From Deltaproteobacteria bacterium (GTDB lineage: Bacteria; Desulfobacterota_E; Deferrimicrobia; Deferrimicrobiales; Deferrimicrobiaceae), in NCBI GenBank assembly GCA_023488945.1, contig JAMDBZ010000059.1, positions 1 to 9,538 on the forward strand: a DNA stretch of 9,538 nt. The letters are read 5' to 3'. Below the pieces are notes generated by a model that was not told the DNA's origin, made no database searches, and worked only from the letters and a program-made list of their open reading frames with translations. Position numbers and translations under genes: made by a program. Below, piece after piece: positions 1 to 6,472 of the stretch; positions within the stretch are counted from its first letter, which is position 1, and each line of letters begins with the position of its first letter.

Positions 1-35
1 AGAGCAGCTCCGGAAGATCGCGGCGGCCCTTTCCA

Positions 36-401
36 TCACTTCGGTTTGCAGCGGATCAGCCCTTCGATCCTGGGCCGGGTCGCCGGCCAGAGGACGTTGG
101 GGCTGGGCTCCATGACCGCTTCCCCGACGGTGTCCAGCCCGAGGACTTCGTAGCGGTCCGGTCCTCCGCAGATCTCGGCGGCCCTCCGGTTCCAGTATCG
201 TTCGACCGTCCCCTTGCCGGTCCTCGCGTTCCCGATGAAAGAGACGTAATGGACGCCGGGCTGGGTCTCGTAGTCGAGATACCCCTCTCCCTTGTCCCGC
301 TTCTGGTACGGCGTGGGGCTCGCGCATCCCCACGCGAGTTGGGCCAGGCCGAAGGCCAGGGCCGCCCATCTCAACAACGCCGGGTGCCTCAGCGCCACCA
401 T
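36..401 (-). CDS. Small putative lipoprotein, CC0125/CC1285-like
   Basis: A 121-residue protein. The N-terminus has a basic/hydrophobic signal (Arg5, Arg11, then hydrophobic residues 12-25) ending in LAWGC, so Cys26 is the probable lipidated residue; the Trp at -2 is unusual for a lipobox. The mature part begins ASPTPYQ, followed by GYLDYE (residues 40-45) and YVSFIGNARTGKGTVERYWNRRAAE (in pieces, residues 52-76). That layout (TPYQ, GY, a V-F-GN strand, then a helix with RAAE) resembles the CC0125/CC1285 family of small envelope lipoproteins, whose function is unknown. Cys78 and Cys118 could pair in the periplasm. The ATG is fixed by a strong ribosome binding site (AAGGAGG, 5 bases upstream). 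It lies 48 bases downstream of the AsmA-like gene on the same strand with no terminator visible between them, so cotranscription is likely. Existence as a gene is secure; the family call rests on motif memory. Confidence 0.8.
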   Translation of the reverse strand: MVALRHPALLRWAALAFGLAQLAWGCASPTPYQKRDKGEGYLDYETQPGVHYVSFIGNARTGKGTVERYWNRRAAEICGGPDRYEVLGLDTVGEAVMEPSPNVLWPATRPRIEGLIRCKPK

Positions 402-406
402 GGGCT

Positions 407-413
407 CCTCCTT
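407..413 (-). promoter_or_regulatory. Strong ribosome binding site of the lipoprotein gene
   Basis: On the minus strand this reads AAGGAGG, 5 bases before the ATG at 401. It fixes the lipoprotein start and lies within the short gap after the AsmA-like stop codon. Confidence 0.7.
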
Positions 414-449
414 CCCGTTGTCGTGCCGGGTTGAAAGCGCCGGCGTCCC

Positions 450-3400
450 CTACGGGACACCCGGTTCGAAAATCCTGACGGGGAGCTTGAGCACCCGCTC
501 CACGATGCCCACCACTCCCTCGCCGACCGCCGAAGGGGGCAGGAGGACGACGCTCGGATCGTCGAGATCCCCCGTCGCCTTGACGGCCACGGTGACGAGG
601 GAGCCTCCCAGGATGTACCTCAACACGGGAATCATTCGAATGATCGTATCGACGGTTTTCAGGGGAGAGGCGAGAGCGACGATGTTCACCTTCCCGGCCC
701 GGAGATCGACGTCTCCGTGCCCCACGATGTTCATCGACTTGCCGTCCAGGACCGCCTCCCGGATCGCGAGCTTGCCGTCCGAAAGGGTCCCCTTGACGGA
801 GAGGGAATTGTAGGCGAACCCCTCGTGCCCGAGGTCCGGAAGTTTCCCCAGGAACACCTGGGTGACGTTCAACAGCGCGAGGATCTTCGCCAGCAGGTTG
901 GCCTTGGAGATCCGGCCCTTGGCGGCACGGAATTCGAAATCCCCGTGAAGGGAGCGCGACAGCGCCTCGCCCTTTCCCCGCCCCGCGACGTGCGCCGAAA
1001 GATCGTACCTCCCCGTCATGCCGATGCGCCTGTGCCGGAAGCAGGTCAGAGCGGGGTTGAGGTCGTGGAGGACGGAAGCCGCCCGGAAATCCAGCTCCGA
1101 CTCCGTGGGGGTGATTGCCAAGTGGCCTGTGGTGGCGATGCCGCAGAGGTCGGCCTTTCGGACCGCCGCGGTAAGGCGCTCGTTCTCGAGCGTGACGTCG
1201 GCGCGGACCGGCTTCCAGGTGTACTCCCCGATGGTCAAGGAGTCCGTCGCAAGCCGGACGATGCCCGTCACCGGCAGCGGCCACGGACCCCGGGTTCCCC
1301 CGATCCCCGCCTTCGCTCCCGCGCCTTCCTCCTTCGCGGTTCCTTCCCCCGGTTTCTTCCCGGGCAGGGTCTTTTTGACGTTGTCCCACGCGATCCCGCC
1401 CGACGAAAGGTCCATGTCGACGCGAAGTCCTCCCGGCGAGGCGGTTGCCTCCCCCTTGAGCGAAAAGCGCGTCTCCCCCCACGCGAAGGCGGACGACGCC
1501 ACGGTGATCCGGTCGCCCGCCGCATCCAGGGACAGTTCGTCGATGGCCAGCGGCCCCATCAAATGGGGGAAGCGGATGTCCTTTGCCGAAAGGGTTCCAT
1601 GGGCCGTCGATCGGGCGAGGTGATCCAGCGGGATGTCCGCCCGGAAATCTCCCCCGAGCCATCCGTGCCGGATCCCGGTGTTCAGGAACATCCGGCTCAC
1701 GGTCGTCCTGGACAGGTGTCCGGCGAACCTCACGCCCAGTTCCCTCCGTTCCAGCCGGAGAGCGATCGTGGCGCGGGAATCGTCGTCCCGGATGGAGAGA
1801 TCGCGGATGTCGAGCCCTTCGCGAGGCTTGACGAGATCCAGGGAGAGGGCCGGGCCGTTCCGGACGGCGAATGCGCCCGCGACCGATACCGTCCCGCCTT
1901 CATCGAGCCCAAGACGTGTCCCCGCGACGGAGATCGGGGACCGCGGGACGAGTTCGGAAGGAATATGGACCGTGTCCCAGATCCACCGGACCGCTTCCGG
2001 CCCGACCACCCCGTCGACGGTCGCATCGATCGTCCGGGGGCCTCCGCGGTAGCCTTTGAAGAGGCCCGAGACCCGGACCGGGGCGTCCAGGACGCGCGCA
2101 TCCAGGCCCACGACGGTGAATGCTTCCGGGACGAGATGGAAATTCCCCGTCCTGATGGCGACCGGTCCGGGGAGGGGCGACGCGTCCAGCAGGACATCCT
2201 TCAAGGCGCCCGTTGCGTCGTACCGCCACTCTTTCGGCCGCGCGAGCGGCCCCGTAAGCCTTGCGACCGCCAGGTCCGCGGATCCTTCCAGCCTCTTGAC
2301 GCGTTCCCTTGCCGTCTCCATGCCCCGGAAGGAGGTCAGCCAGGGGGAAAGTTCCCCGAGCGCGGCGGAGACGCGGCCGGAGAACCCCTCGATGGCCGGC
2401 GAATCCCCGAGGCGCACGCGCGCGGCGATATCGGCAAACGTGGAATTCCCCAGCCGGCCGGACAGGCGATCGACGCCGACACGGTTCCCGTCGTAGAAGA
2501 GCCGGCCGCCGGTGATCTCGACGGGGAAGGGGATCCGCCGGTAACGGGCGGACAAGCGAAAGTCCGAGACGTCCGCCTTGACCTTGATGGAATCGATCCG
2601 ATCGCCCAGAGTCAGGCGCCCCGTCGCGTTCCCTTTCAGGCCGTCGATCAGCGACAGCTCGTCTTCGAGCCCCTTGTTCCTCGCCAACCGCTTCACGAGC
2701 GGCGGCAGCTCCGCCAGGTCCGCCTGCACCGGCGCGTCCAGATGAAAAGGTGCGTTCTCCCCCGTCAGCCCCACCTTCAGGGTTCCTCCGTTCGCCTTCG
2801 AGTTGCCGAGCCGGGCATCGACATGATCCGCCGTCAGGATCCCGTGGGAGAGGGCTACGTTACCCTGCACGTCCTCGAGATCGAGGCCCTCCTTCCTGAC
2901 GAAGACCGTTCCTTCCCGGAGGTGCCCTTGAAGCGCCAGGCGATCGAGCGACCACAGGTCGGAGACGGCGCGCCCGCGCGCTTCGAGGGCGAACCGGGAC
3001 ACCTTGCCGCCCGCGAGGTACTCGGCGACCTCCTTCACGGGCGCGACATCTCCCGCCAGCGAGAGGAGCGCCTTCCGGACCGCTGCGACGTCCAGGTCCC
3101 CGTCGCTCAACGCGAGCGCGACCCGCGGGGGCGCGCGATCGATCAGGAATCGTCCCCCCGTGCGGAGCCGGGGGGATTCCAGGGACAATTCCGAGACCGA
3201 GGCGATCGCCTTCCCTTCCTCCAGGCGGAGCGCGCCCCGAAGGCGGATCCCCGTCACGCCGAGGGTCCTGTCCCCCCGGTGCAGGGAGAGGGAAGGAGCG
3301 GACCCCCGCACCTCCGCCCGCAAGACCTTGAATCCCTCCGTCGCGAATGCGACGTCGAGGTCCGCCGTTCCGGCGGGAACGGCCGAACCGGCCTTCGCCG

Positions 3401-4085
3401 TGAGCGACTTCGCGAGAGCCGCGACATCCAGTCGGGCCAGGTCGATCTTCCCGTGACCGTCCAGGTCCGTCGGGTCGAGACTTCCTTTCACCGCGAGCCT
3501 CCCCCAGAGGTTCGAGGCGCAGCGGATCTCGACATCGAGGGCTTTCGGCGTGAGCGCGACGCGCGCCTCGACGTCCCGGAAGGTGTTCACGGGGCGATTC
3601 CCGCGGGAGAGGGTCAGCCGGCCCCGGGCGGCCTCCACGACGAGCCCCGGCGCGTTCGCGGAGAGGGTGGACAGCAGGCGGGACATCTCCTCCCGGGTCT
3701 CGGCGAGGGATAACGGTTTTCTGAGCGGTGGGATTGCCACCGCGAGATCCGGTTCTTCCGCCCGGACCTTGGCGAGGTGGTACCCGCCGTCGAGGAGAGG
3801 GAAGATCGCCGGATAGACGCTCAGGGACCCGACGGTCCCGGCGGCCTTCCCCGGGATCGAAAGAACCACGCGATGGATCACGATCCGGGGGCGGGGGAAG
3901 TAGGAGAGGTCCACCTTCTCGTAGCTCACCGTGCCCTCGACGGCCCGTGAGGCGTAGGCCAGGATCCGCGCTTTCACCGGCTTCAGGTTGATCCACCTGG
4001 GCAAAAGGGCCGCAAGCGCCAGCAGGAGGACGACGAGAATCCCGAGGGCTCCCGCCACTCCCGCGATCTTTCCGCTCGTTTTCAT
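450..4085 (-). CDS. AsmA/YhdP-like large envelope protein
   Basis: A 1211-residue protein. One N-terminal membrane segment (about residues 8-31, rich in Leu/Val/Ala) is followed by an AsmA-type start: a basic stretch, then VSYEKVDLSYFPRPRI and a segment with PAIFPLLDGGYHLAKVRAEEP (split here), the usual anchor plus first beta repeats. The middle is long runs of alternating beta strands (repeated 'G-x-hydrophobic-x-L' patterns), as in the beta-groove proteins YhdP, TamB and AsmA. A Gly/Lys/Glu-rich linker sits near residues 905-930. The C-terminal 160 residues match the AsmA-like C-terminal region, with LLAKILALLNVTQVF, GHGDVDLRAGKVNI and a final KATGDLDDPSVVLLP. Members are anchored in the inner membrane and span the periplasm; YhdP, TamB and YdbH are implicated in phospholipid transport to the outer membrane. 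The substrate here is inferred only. No ribosome binding site lies within 20 bases of this ATG (see the mini-ORFs upstream). The lipoprotein gene follows it. Confidence 0.9.
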   Translation of the reverse strand: MKTSGKIAGVAGALGILVVLLLALAALLPRWINLKPVKARILAYASRAVEGTVSYEKVDLSYFPRPRIVIHRVVLSIPGKAAGTVGSLSVYPAIFPLLDGGYHLAKVRAEEPDLAVAIPPLRKPLSLAETREEMSRLLSTLSANAPGLVVEAARGRLTLSRGNRPVNTFRDVEARVALTPKALDVEIRCASNLWGRLAVKGSLDPTDLDGHGKIDLARLDVAALAKSLTAKAGSAVPAGTADLDVAFATEGFKVLRAEVRGSAPSLSLHRGDRTLGVTGIRLRGALRLEEGKAIASVSELSLESPRLRTGGRFLIDRAPPRVALALSDGDLDVAAVRKALLSLAGDVAPVKEVAEYLAGGKVSRFALEARGRAVSDLWSLDRLALQGHLREGTVFVRKEGLDLEDVQGNVALSHGILTADHVDARLGNSKANGGTLKVGLTGENAPFHLDAPVQADLAELPPLVKRLARNKGLEDELSLIDGLKGNATGRLTLGDRIDSIKVKADVSDFRLSARYRRIPFPVEITGGRLFYDGNRVGVDRLSGRLGNSTFADIAARVRLGDSPAIEGFSGRVSAALGELSPWLTSFRGMETARERVKRLEGSADLAVARLTGPLARPKEWRYDATGALKDVLLDASPLPGPVAIRTGNFHLVPEAFTVVGLDARVLDAPVRVSGLFKGYRGGPRTIDATVDGVVGPEAVRWIWDTVHIPSELVPRSPISVAGTRLGLDEGGTVSVAGAFAVRNGPALSLDLVKPREGLDIRDLSIRDDDSRATIALRLERRELGVRFAGHLSRTTVSRMFLNTGIRHGWLGGDFRADIPLDHLARSTAHGTLSAKDIRFPHLMGPLAIDELSLDAAGDRITVASSAFAWGETRFSLKGEATASPGGLRVDMDLSSGGIAWDNVKKTLPGKKPGEGTAKEEGAGAKAGIGGTRGPWPLPVTGIVRLATDSLTIGEYTWKPVRADVTLENERLTAAVRKADLCGIATTGHLAITPTESELDFRAASVLHDLNPALTCFRHRRIGMTGRYDLSAHVAGRGKGEALSRSLHGDFEFRAAKGRISKANLLAKILALLNVTQVFLGKLPDLGHEGFAYNSLSVKGTLSDGKLAIREAVLDGKSMNIVGHGDVDLRAGKVNIVALASPLKTVDTIIRMIPVLRYILGGSLVTVAVKATGDLDDPSVVLLPPSAVGEGVVGIVERVLKLPVRIFEPGVP

Positions 4086-4152
4086 GAAGGGGGCCGTCGG
4101 ATCTTTCTCCGCCGTCTCATGGATCCCAGTCGATACTCTTTTGACGGGACAT
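4082..4152 (-). other. Two chained mini-ORFs leading into the AsmA-like gene
   Basis: On the minus strand, an ATG at 4152-4150 opens an 11-codon frame (MSRQKSIDWDP) ending in TGA at 4119-4117. That TGA overlaps, as ATGA, an ATG at 4120-4118 which opens a 12-codon frame (MRRRRKIRRPPS). Its TGA at 4084-4082 overlaps, again as ATGA, the ATG of the AsmA-like gene. The first mini-ORF has a purine-rich GGAGGAG (4161-4155) just 2 bases before its ATG, whereas the AsmA ATG itself has no visible ribosome binding site. This looks like a leader for translational coupling, but such short frames also arise by chance. Confidence 0.25.
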
Positions 4153-4181
4153 CGCTCCTCCGGGGTGCCGTCCCCGCGGAT

Positions 4182-4187
4182 ATTTTA
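4182..4187 (-). promoter_or_regulatory. Possible -10 element for the AsmA-like operon
   Basis: On the minus strand this reads TAAAAT, inside one of the few AT-rich patches of the intergenic region. Transcription would start near 4175, about 23 bases before the first mini-ORF ATG (4152) and just ahead of its GGAGGAG. No convincing -35 hexamer is found at 16-18 bases, so the call is tentative. Confidence 0.3.
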
Positions 4188-4223
4188 CCTGTCTTGCCTC
4201 GATCGCGCAGTCGGACGGGGACG

Positions 4224-4229
4224 TATAAT
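4224..4229 (+). promoter_or_regulatory. Possible -10 element (TATAAT) for the flavoprotein gene
   Basis: A perfect TATAAT sits in otherwise G+C-rich DNA, 37 bp from the opposing -10-like TAAAAT, as expected for a divergent promoter region. No good -35 hexamer is present at 16-18 bp (GATCGC at 17 bp). The predicted transcription start falls at about 4235-4236, exactly on an ATG at 4236. Confidence 0.35.
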
Positions 4230-4337
4230 TTCCTTATGAACTGCGAATCGAAGGAAGCGTGCGGTTCCCGGCCGCCTCAACGTCCCCGTTGCGATGGGCC
4301 GCGGATTCCCCGAGTCCGCGCCAACGGGCGGGGTGGC

Positions 4338-4344
4338 AAAGGGA
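4338..4344 (+). promoter_or_regulatory. Ribosome binding site deciding the flavoprotein start
   Basis: AAAGGGA lies 9 bases before the ATG at 4354. The in-frame ATG at 4294 has no purine-rich stretch at a usable distance, so 4354 is preferred. Confidence 0.5.
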
Positions 4345-4353
4345 CGTGACGCC

Positions 4354-5385
4354 ATGAGGCCCGTCCCCCTCCGCCCCGTGGAGGGTCCCGCGCGGGAGAG
4401 TCCCGGGAAGGCACCGGGGCCGTTCGATCCCGGTGGCGGCCCCCCGCGGCCGTCGCGTTCCGATTTCGACGTGGTCGTCGTCGGCGGGGGCCCCGCGGGG
4501 CTGTCCGCGGCGGCGTTCTGCGGGCGGAAGTTCCTGAGCACGGCGGTGTTCGAGGAGGAGTGCTGGGGAGGGATCCTCACCCGGTACTGCCCGGACAAGC
4601 GGATCGACAACTACCCGGGCGCCCCGCGCGGGATCCATGCCCGGGATCTTGCCGATGCCCTGTTCGAGGAAGCCCGGGTGGCCCATGCGGAGCTGATCGG
4701 GTGCGGGGTCGAGGGGATCACCGGAAACGGCGAGGTTCACGGAAAAGGTTTCAAGGTCCGGGGGAAGGTCGTGATCCTCGCCTGCGGGAGCAGCGCGGCG
4801 GAGGCCAGGATTCCCGGGGAGAAGGGGCTCGCCGACAAGGGGGGCGGCGTTCATTACCACGTTCCGGATCCGTCCCGGTTCCGCGGGATGCGCGTCGTGG
4901 TCGTCGGCGGCGGGGACACCGCGGTGTCCCATGTGCAGCGGCTGGCCGGCGTCGCCGCGAGCGTGACGCTGGTCCACCGGCGGGGCGCGCTCCGCGCCCA
5001 GCATGGTTTCCCGGAGGAGATGGAGCGGATGGGAAACGCGAGCATCCTCCTCGGGACATCGGTGGAAACGATCCTGGGGACCCACTGGGTCGAGGGGGTC
5101 CGGGTGAAGAACGTCGACAGCGGCCATGCCTTCGACATTCCGGCGGACGCCGTCGTCGTGGCGGCGGGGAGGACGCCGAACACGGTCCTGTTCCGGGACC
5201 TCGGTCTTGCGCTGGACGGGAAAGGCCAGATCGTGGCGGACGTCTGGCAGAAAACCAGTCTCCCCCGCATCCTGGCCATCGGCGACGTGACGTCCCACCT
5301 GAAGATGATCGTCACTGCCGTGGCGCAGGCCGCTTCGGCCGCCCACGAAGCGTACGCGCAGGTCCGATCGCCTTATTGGAGATAG
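4354..5385 (+). CDS. FAD/NAD(P)-dependent oxidoreductase, thioredoxin reductase / ferredoxin-NADP reductase-like
   Basis: A 343-residue flavoprotein. A 37-residue Pro/Gly-rich N-terminal extension precedes the FAD-binding Rossmann motif VVVVGGGPAGLSAA (GGGPAG at residues 44-49). It continues with GGILTRYCPDKRIDNYPG, as in the thioredoxin reductase fold, then the NAD(P)-binding motif VVVVGGGDTA (GGGDTA 185-190) and HRR at 208-210, the basic pair usually associated with NADPH. Near the C-terminus are AAGRTPN and the FAD-contacting AIGDVTSH (GDV 310-312). Where true thioredoxin reductases carry CxxC, this protein has GVHYHVPDPSRFRG, so it lacks the redox disulfide and resembles the thioredoxin reductase-like ferredoxin/flavodoxin-NADP reductases (YumC type). 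The electron partner is unknown. An alternative start at 4294 would add 20 residues but lacks a ribosome binding site. It is divergent from the AsmA operon and converges on the 101-residue coiled-coil gene 13 bases away, with no clear terminator between. Confidence 0.88.
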   Translation: MRPVPLRPVEGPARESPGKAPGPFDPGGGPPRPSRSDFDVVVVGGGPAGLSAAAFCGRKFLSTAVFEEECWGGILTRYCPDKRIDNYPGAPRGIHARDLADALFEEARVAHAELIGCGVEGITGNGEVHGKGFKVRGKVVILACGSSAAEARIPGEKGLADKGGGVHYHVPDPSRFRGMRVVVVGGGDTAVSHVQRLAGVAASVTLVHRRGALRAQHGFPEEMERMGNASILLGTSVETILGTHWVEGVRVKNVDSGHAFDIPADAVVVAAGRTPNTVLFRDLGLALDGKGQIVADVWQKTSLPRILAIGDVTSHLKMIVTAVAQAASAAHEAYAQVRSPYWR

Positions 5386-5398
5386 GCACCCCCGGGCC

Positions 5399-5704
5399 TC
5401 AGCGATTGTCGGACCCCGTCTTTTTCACTCGCGCGATGGCGTTGTCGATGGCCTTCCGCAAGTCGTCGATTGCGAACTCCGCGCCCTTCTTGAACTCGCC
5501 CCAGCTTCCGGCTCCCGCTTCCCTCACCTCGCGCAGCTTCGCGCGGGCCGCCCCCGCCTTGGCGCGCAGGATCTCGATCTGCTCGTTGTAGATCTCCTTC
5601 GCTTCCGCGGAGGCTTTTTCCGATTTGTGCGAGAGCGTATCGATCTCGTCGTCCAGGCGCTTCAAGACGGCCTCCACCTTCCTCAGGTAGGTGTTCCGGA
5701 TCAT
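5399..5704 (-). CDS. Small coiled-coil protein, sll1863-like stress response type
   Basis: A 101-residue, highly charged, soluble protein. Residues 4-60 form a continuous heptad-like helix (LRKVEAVLKRLDDEID, then KASAEAKEIYNEQIEILRAK in pieces). A conserved-looking element follows, AGAGSWGEFKKGAEFAIDDL (residues 63-82), and a basic tail with ARVKKTG. The pattern of a long coiled coil, then 'AG..W.E.K.G.E.A...L..A', matches what I recall of the sll1863-type stress proteins and related small coiled-coil proteins; the molecular role is unknown. The ATG at 5704 is chosen because AAGGGG lies 7 bases upstream and the helix begins at once. The frame stays open further upstream, but that part is low-complexity Arg/Ser sequence antisense to the PfpI remnant and is unlikely to be translated. 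Probably monocistronic, since the next gene is convergent. Confidence 0.78.
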   Translation of the reverse strand: MIRNTYLRKVEAVLKRLDDEIDTLSHKSEKASAEAKEIYNEQIEILRAKAGAARAKLREVREAGAGSWGEFKKGAEFAIDDLRKAIDNAIARVKKTGSDNR

Positions 5705-5858
5705 CTCCACACCCCTTTTCCCGCTTGTCTCTTTCCCTCGGGCTCCACGAGAAGGCATGTGTTGCATTCCTTTCCGATTCCGCAGGGGATCGCGCTTCCT
5801 CGCCGGGACCGCTCGCGCTCTCCACCGGCGGGCATTCTCTTTTAATGAAGATGCATTG

Positions 5859-6062
5859 TCATCCGCGAAGGTTGCGGATATCGCGCCGGACCGCGCCATG
5901 CGCCGCGCCGACATGGTGAATGCGGGTGCGACGTTCGTCGACGAGGAAGTGGTGCGCGAAGGCGACCTGATCACGTCGCGCAAGCCCGACGACCTCCCCG
6001 CCTTATGCCGGCCCATCATTGAGGCTCTGGCTGTGACGCGACCCGAGGGAAAGGGTTCTTAG
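5859..6062 (+). pseudogene. 5'-truncated remnant of a DJ-1/PfpI-family gene (C-terminal part only)
   Basis: The frame ending at the TAG at 6060-6062 encodes MVNAGATFVDEEVV, then LITSRKPDDLPALCRPIIEAL. This closely follows the C-terminal signature of PfpI/YhbO-type DJ-1 superfamily proteins (NAGA-F/W-VDEEVV, SRKPDDLPAF, then a terminal helix). Only about 65 residues are recognisable. The upstream part of a normal 170-190-residue protein, including the catalytic Glu, the nucleophilic Cys elbow (AxCHG) and the first Rossmann half, is absent in all three plus frames back to the coiled-coil gene. An ATG at 5898 could start a 54-residue peptide, but no ribosome binding site precedes it. I read this as a gene relic left by deletion. 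The family assignment of the fragment is fairly sure; its exact left edge is not (residues before about 5870 match only weakly). Confidence 0.72.
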
Positions 6063-6197
6063 AAACGGCCCCCTTCCACTCCGGCAACCGGGCCAGGGGG
6101 GGTGCACAAGAACGTTGTATTTGCCCATAACCGATGTTACGGACATGGAAACTTCCACGCCACCCGCCCGCTCATCCTGCAGTAAAAAATAATTTTA

Positions 6198-6225
6198 TTG
6201 ATTTCACCGTTTTCAGTTATATTCT
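6198..6225 (+). promoter_or_regulatory. Probable promoter of the 72-residue small protein gene
   Basis: TTGATT (6198-6203) and TATTCT (6220-6225) are separated by 16 bp, inside an AT-rich island (about 6180-6232) that stands out sharply from the surrounding G+C-rich DNA. A start near 6232 leaves a leader of about 22 bases that holds the ribosome binding site GGAGG at 6239-6243. An alternative -10, TATATT at 6218-6223, would give a spacer of only 14 bp. Confidence 0.5.
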
Positions 6226-6238
6226 TGCTAATTCGGGG

Positions 6239-6243
6239 GGAGG
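6239..6243 (+). promoter_or_regulatory. Ribosome binding site of the 72-residue protein gene
   Basis: GGAGG, within a G-rich stretch, lies 10 bases before the GTG at 6254. It favours that GTG over the in-frame ATG at 6134 (no ribosome binding site, reads through the promoter) and the in-frame ATG at 6278. Confidence 0.55.
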
Positions 6244-6253
6244 TGGGCGTCTC

Positions 6254-6472
6254 GTGAGAATCGTGCCGGTGTATCGCATGAATTACATCACGAAAACGAA
6301 AGTCCAGATCGGCGTCGTCGAGGAGCGCCGGAAGACGGAGCGGGGGAACAACCTTGTCGGGCTCCTGCGACTGGCGCGGAACACCTATGCCTATTCCCTC
6401 GATGACGCGCACGAGATCGTCGTCGGCGGGATGATGGATCTCGCGGGCGGCGCGAGGCAAAGGACGACGTAG
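6254..6472 (+). CDS. Small hypothetical protein, 72 residues
   Basis: From the GTG start the protein reads VRIVPVYRMNYITKTKVQIG (residues 1-20), then VVEERRKTERGNNLVGLLRL (21-40) and ARNTYAYSLDDAHEIVV. It is small, basic in the first half, without signal peptide, membrane segment or cysteine. A beta-rich start with IPVYR and KVQIG is followed by a basic turn ERRKTERG and an amphipathic helix. The even composition and the well-placed promoter and ribosome binding site argue for a real gene. I do not recognise a named family; it has the feel of a short conserved protein of deltaproteobacteria, perhaps nucleic-acid binding or an adaptor, but nothing in the sequence proves this. The frame is open from 6134, but that extension would be translated from the AT-rich promoter island and is rejected. 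It lies 229 bases ahead of the hybrid kinase gene on the same strand. Confidence 0.65.
   Translation: MRIVPVYRMNYITKTKVQIGVVEERRKTERGNNLVGLLRLARNTYAYSLDDAHEIVVGGMMDLAGGARQRTT

Noticed and set aside
2..115. Plus-strand frame entering the window (EQLRKIAAALSITS, then a stop at 113-115) as the tail of a gene to the left
   Set aside because: The first residues look helix-like, but the rest is unstructured and overlaps the lipoprotein coding strand; 37 codons are not enough to call it.
717..3713. 998-residue open frame on the plus strand, antisense to the AsmA-like gene
   Set aside because: It is the mirror of a G+C-rich coding frame: Arg/Pro/Gly/Asp-rich without domain signature, while the minus strand gives a coherent AsmA-like protein.
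5386..5398. Bidirectional terminator between the convergent flavoprotein and coiled-coil genes
   Set aside because: The 13-base gap and flanks show only a 4-bp AGGC/GCCT pairing and no T- or A-run on either side.
5705..6019. N-terminal extension of the 101-residue coiled-coil protein to 206 residues
   Set aside because: The added part is Arg/Ser-rich, antisense to the PfpI remnant, and the ATG at 5704 has its own ribosome binding site and begins the helix directly.
6067..6100. Hairpin-like GGCCC...GGGCC after the PfpI remnant as a terminator
   Set aside because: Only a 5-bp stem around a 16-base loop, with no following T-run.
6134..6253. Upstream extension of the 72-residue protein to an ATG at 6134
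   Set aside because: It would translate the AT-rich promoter island and a poly-glycine stretch made by the ribosome binding site; no ribosome binding site precedes 6134.
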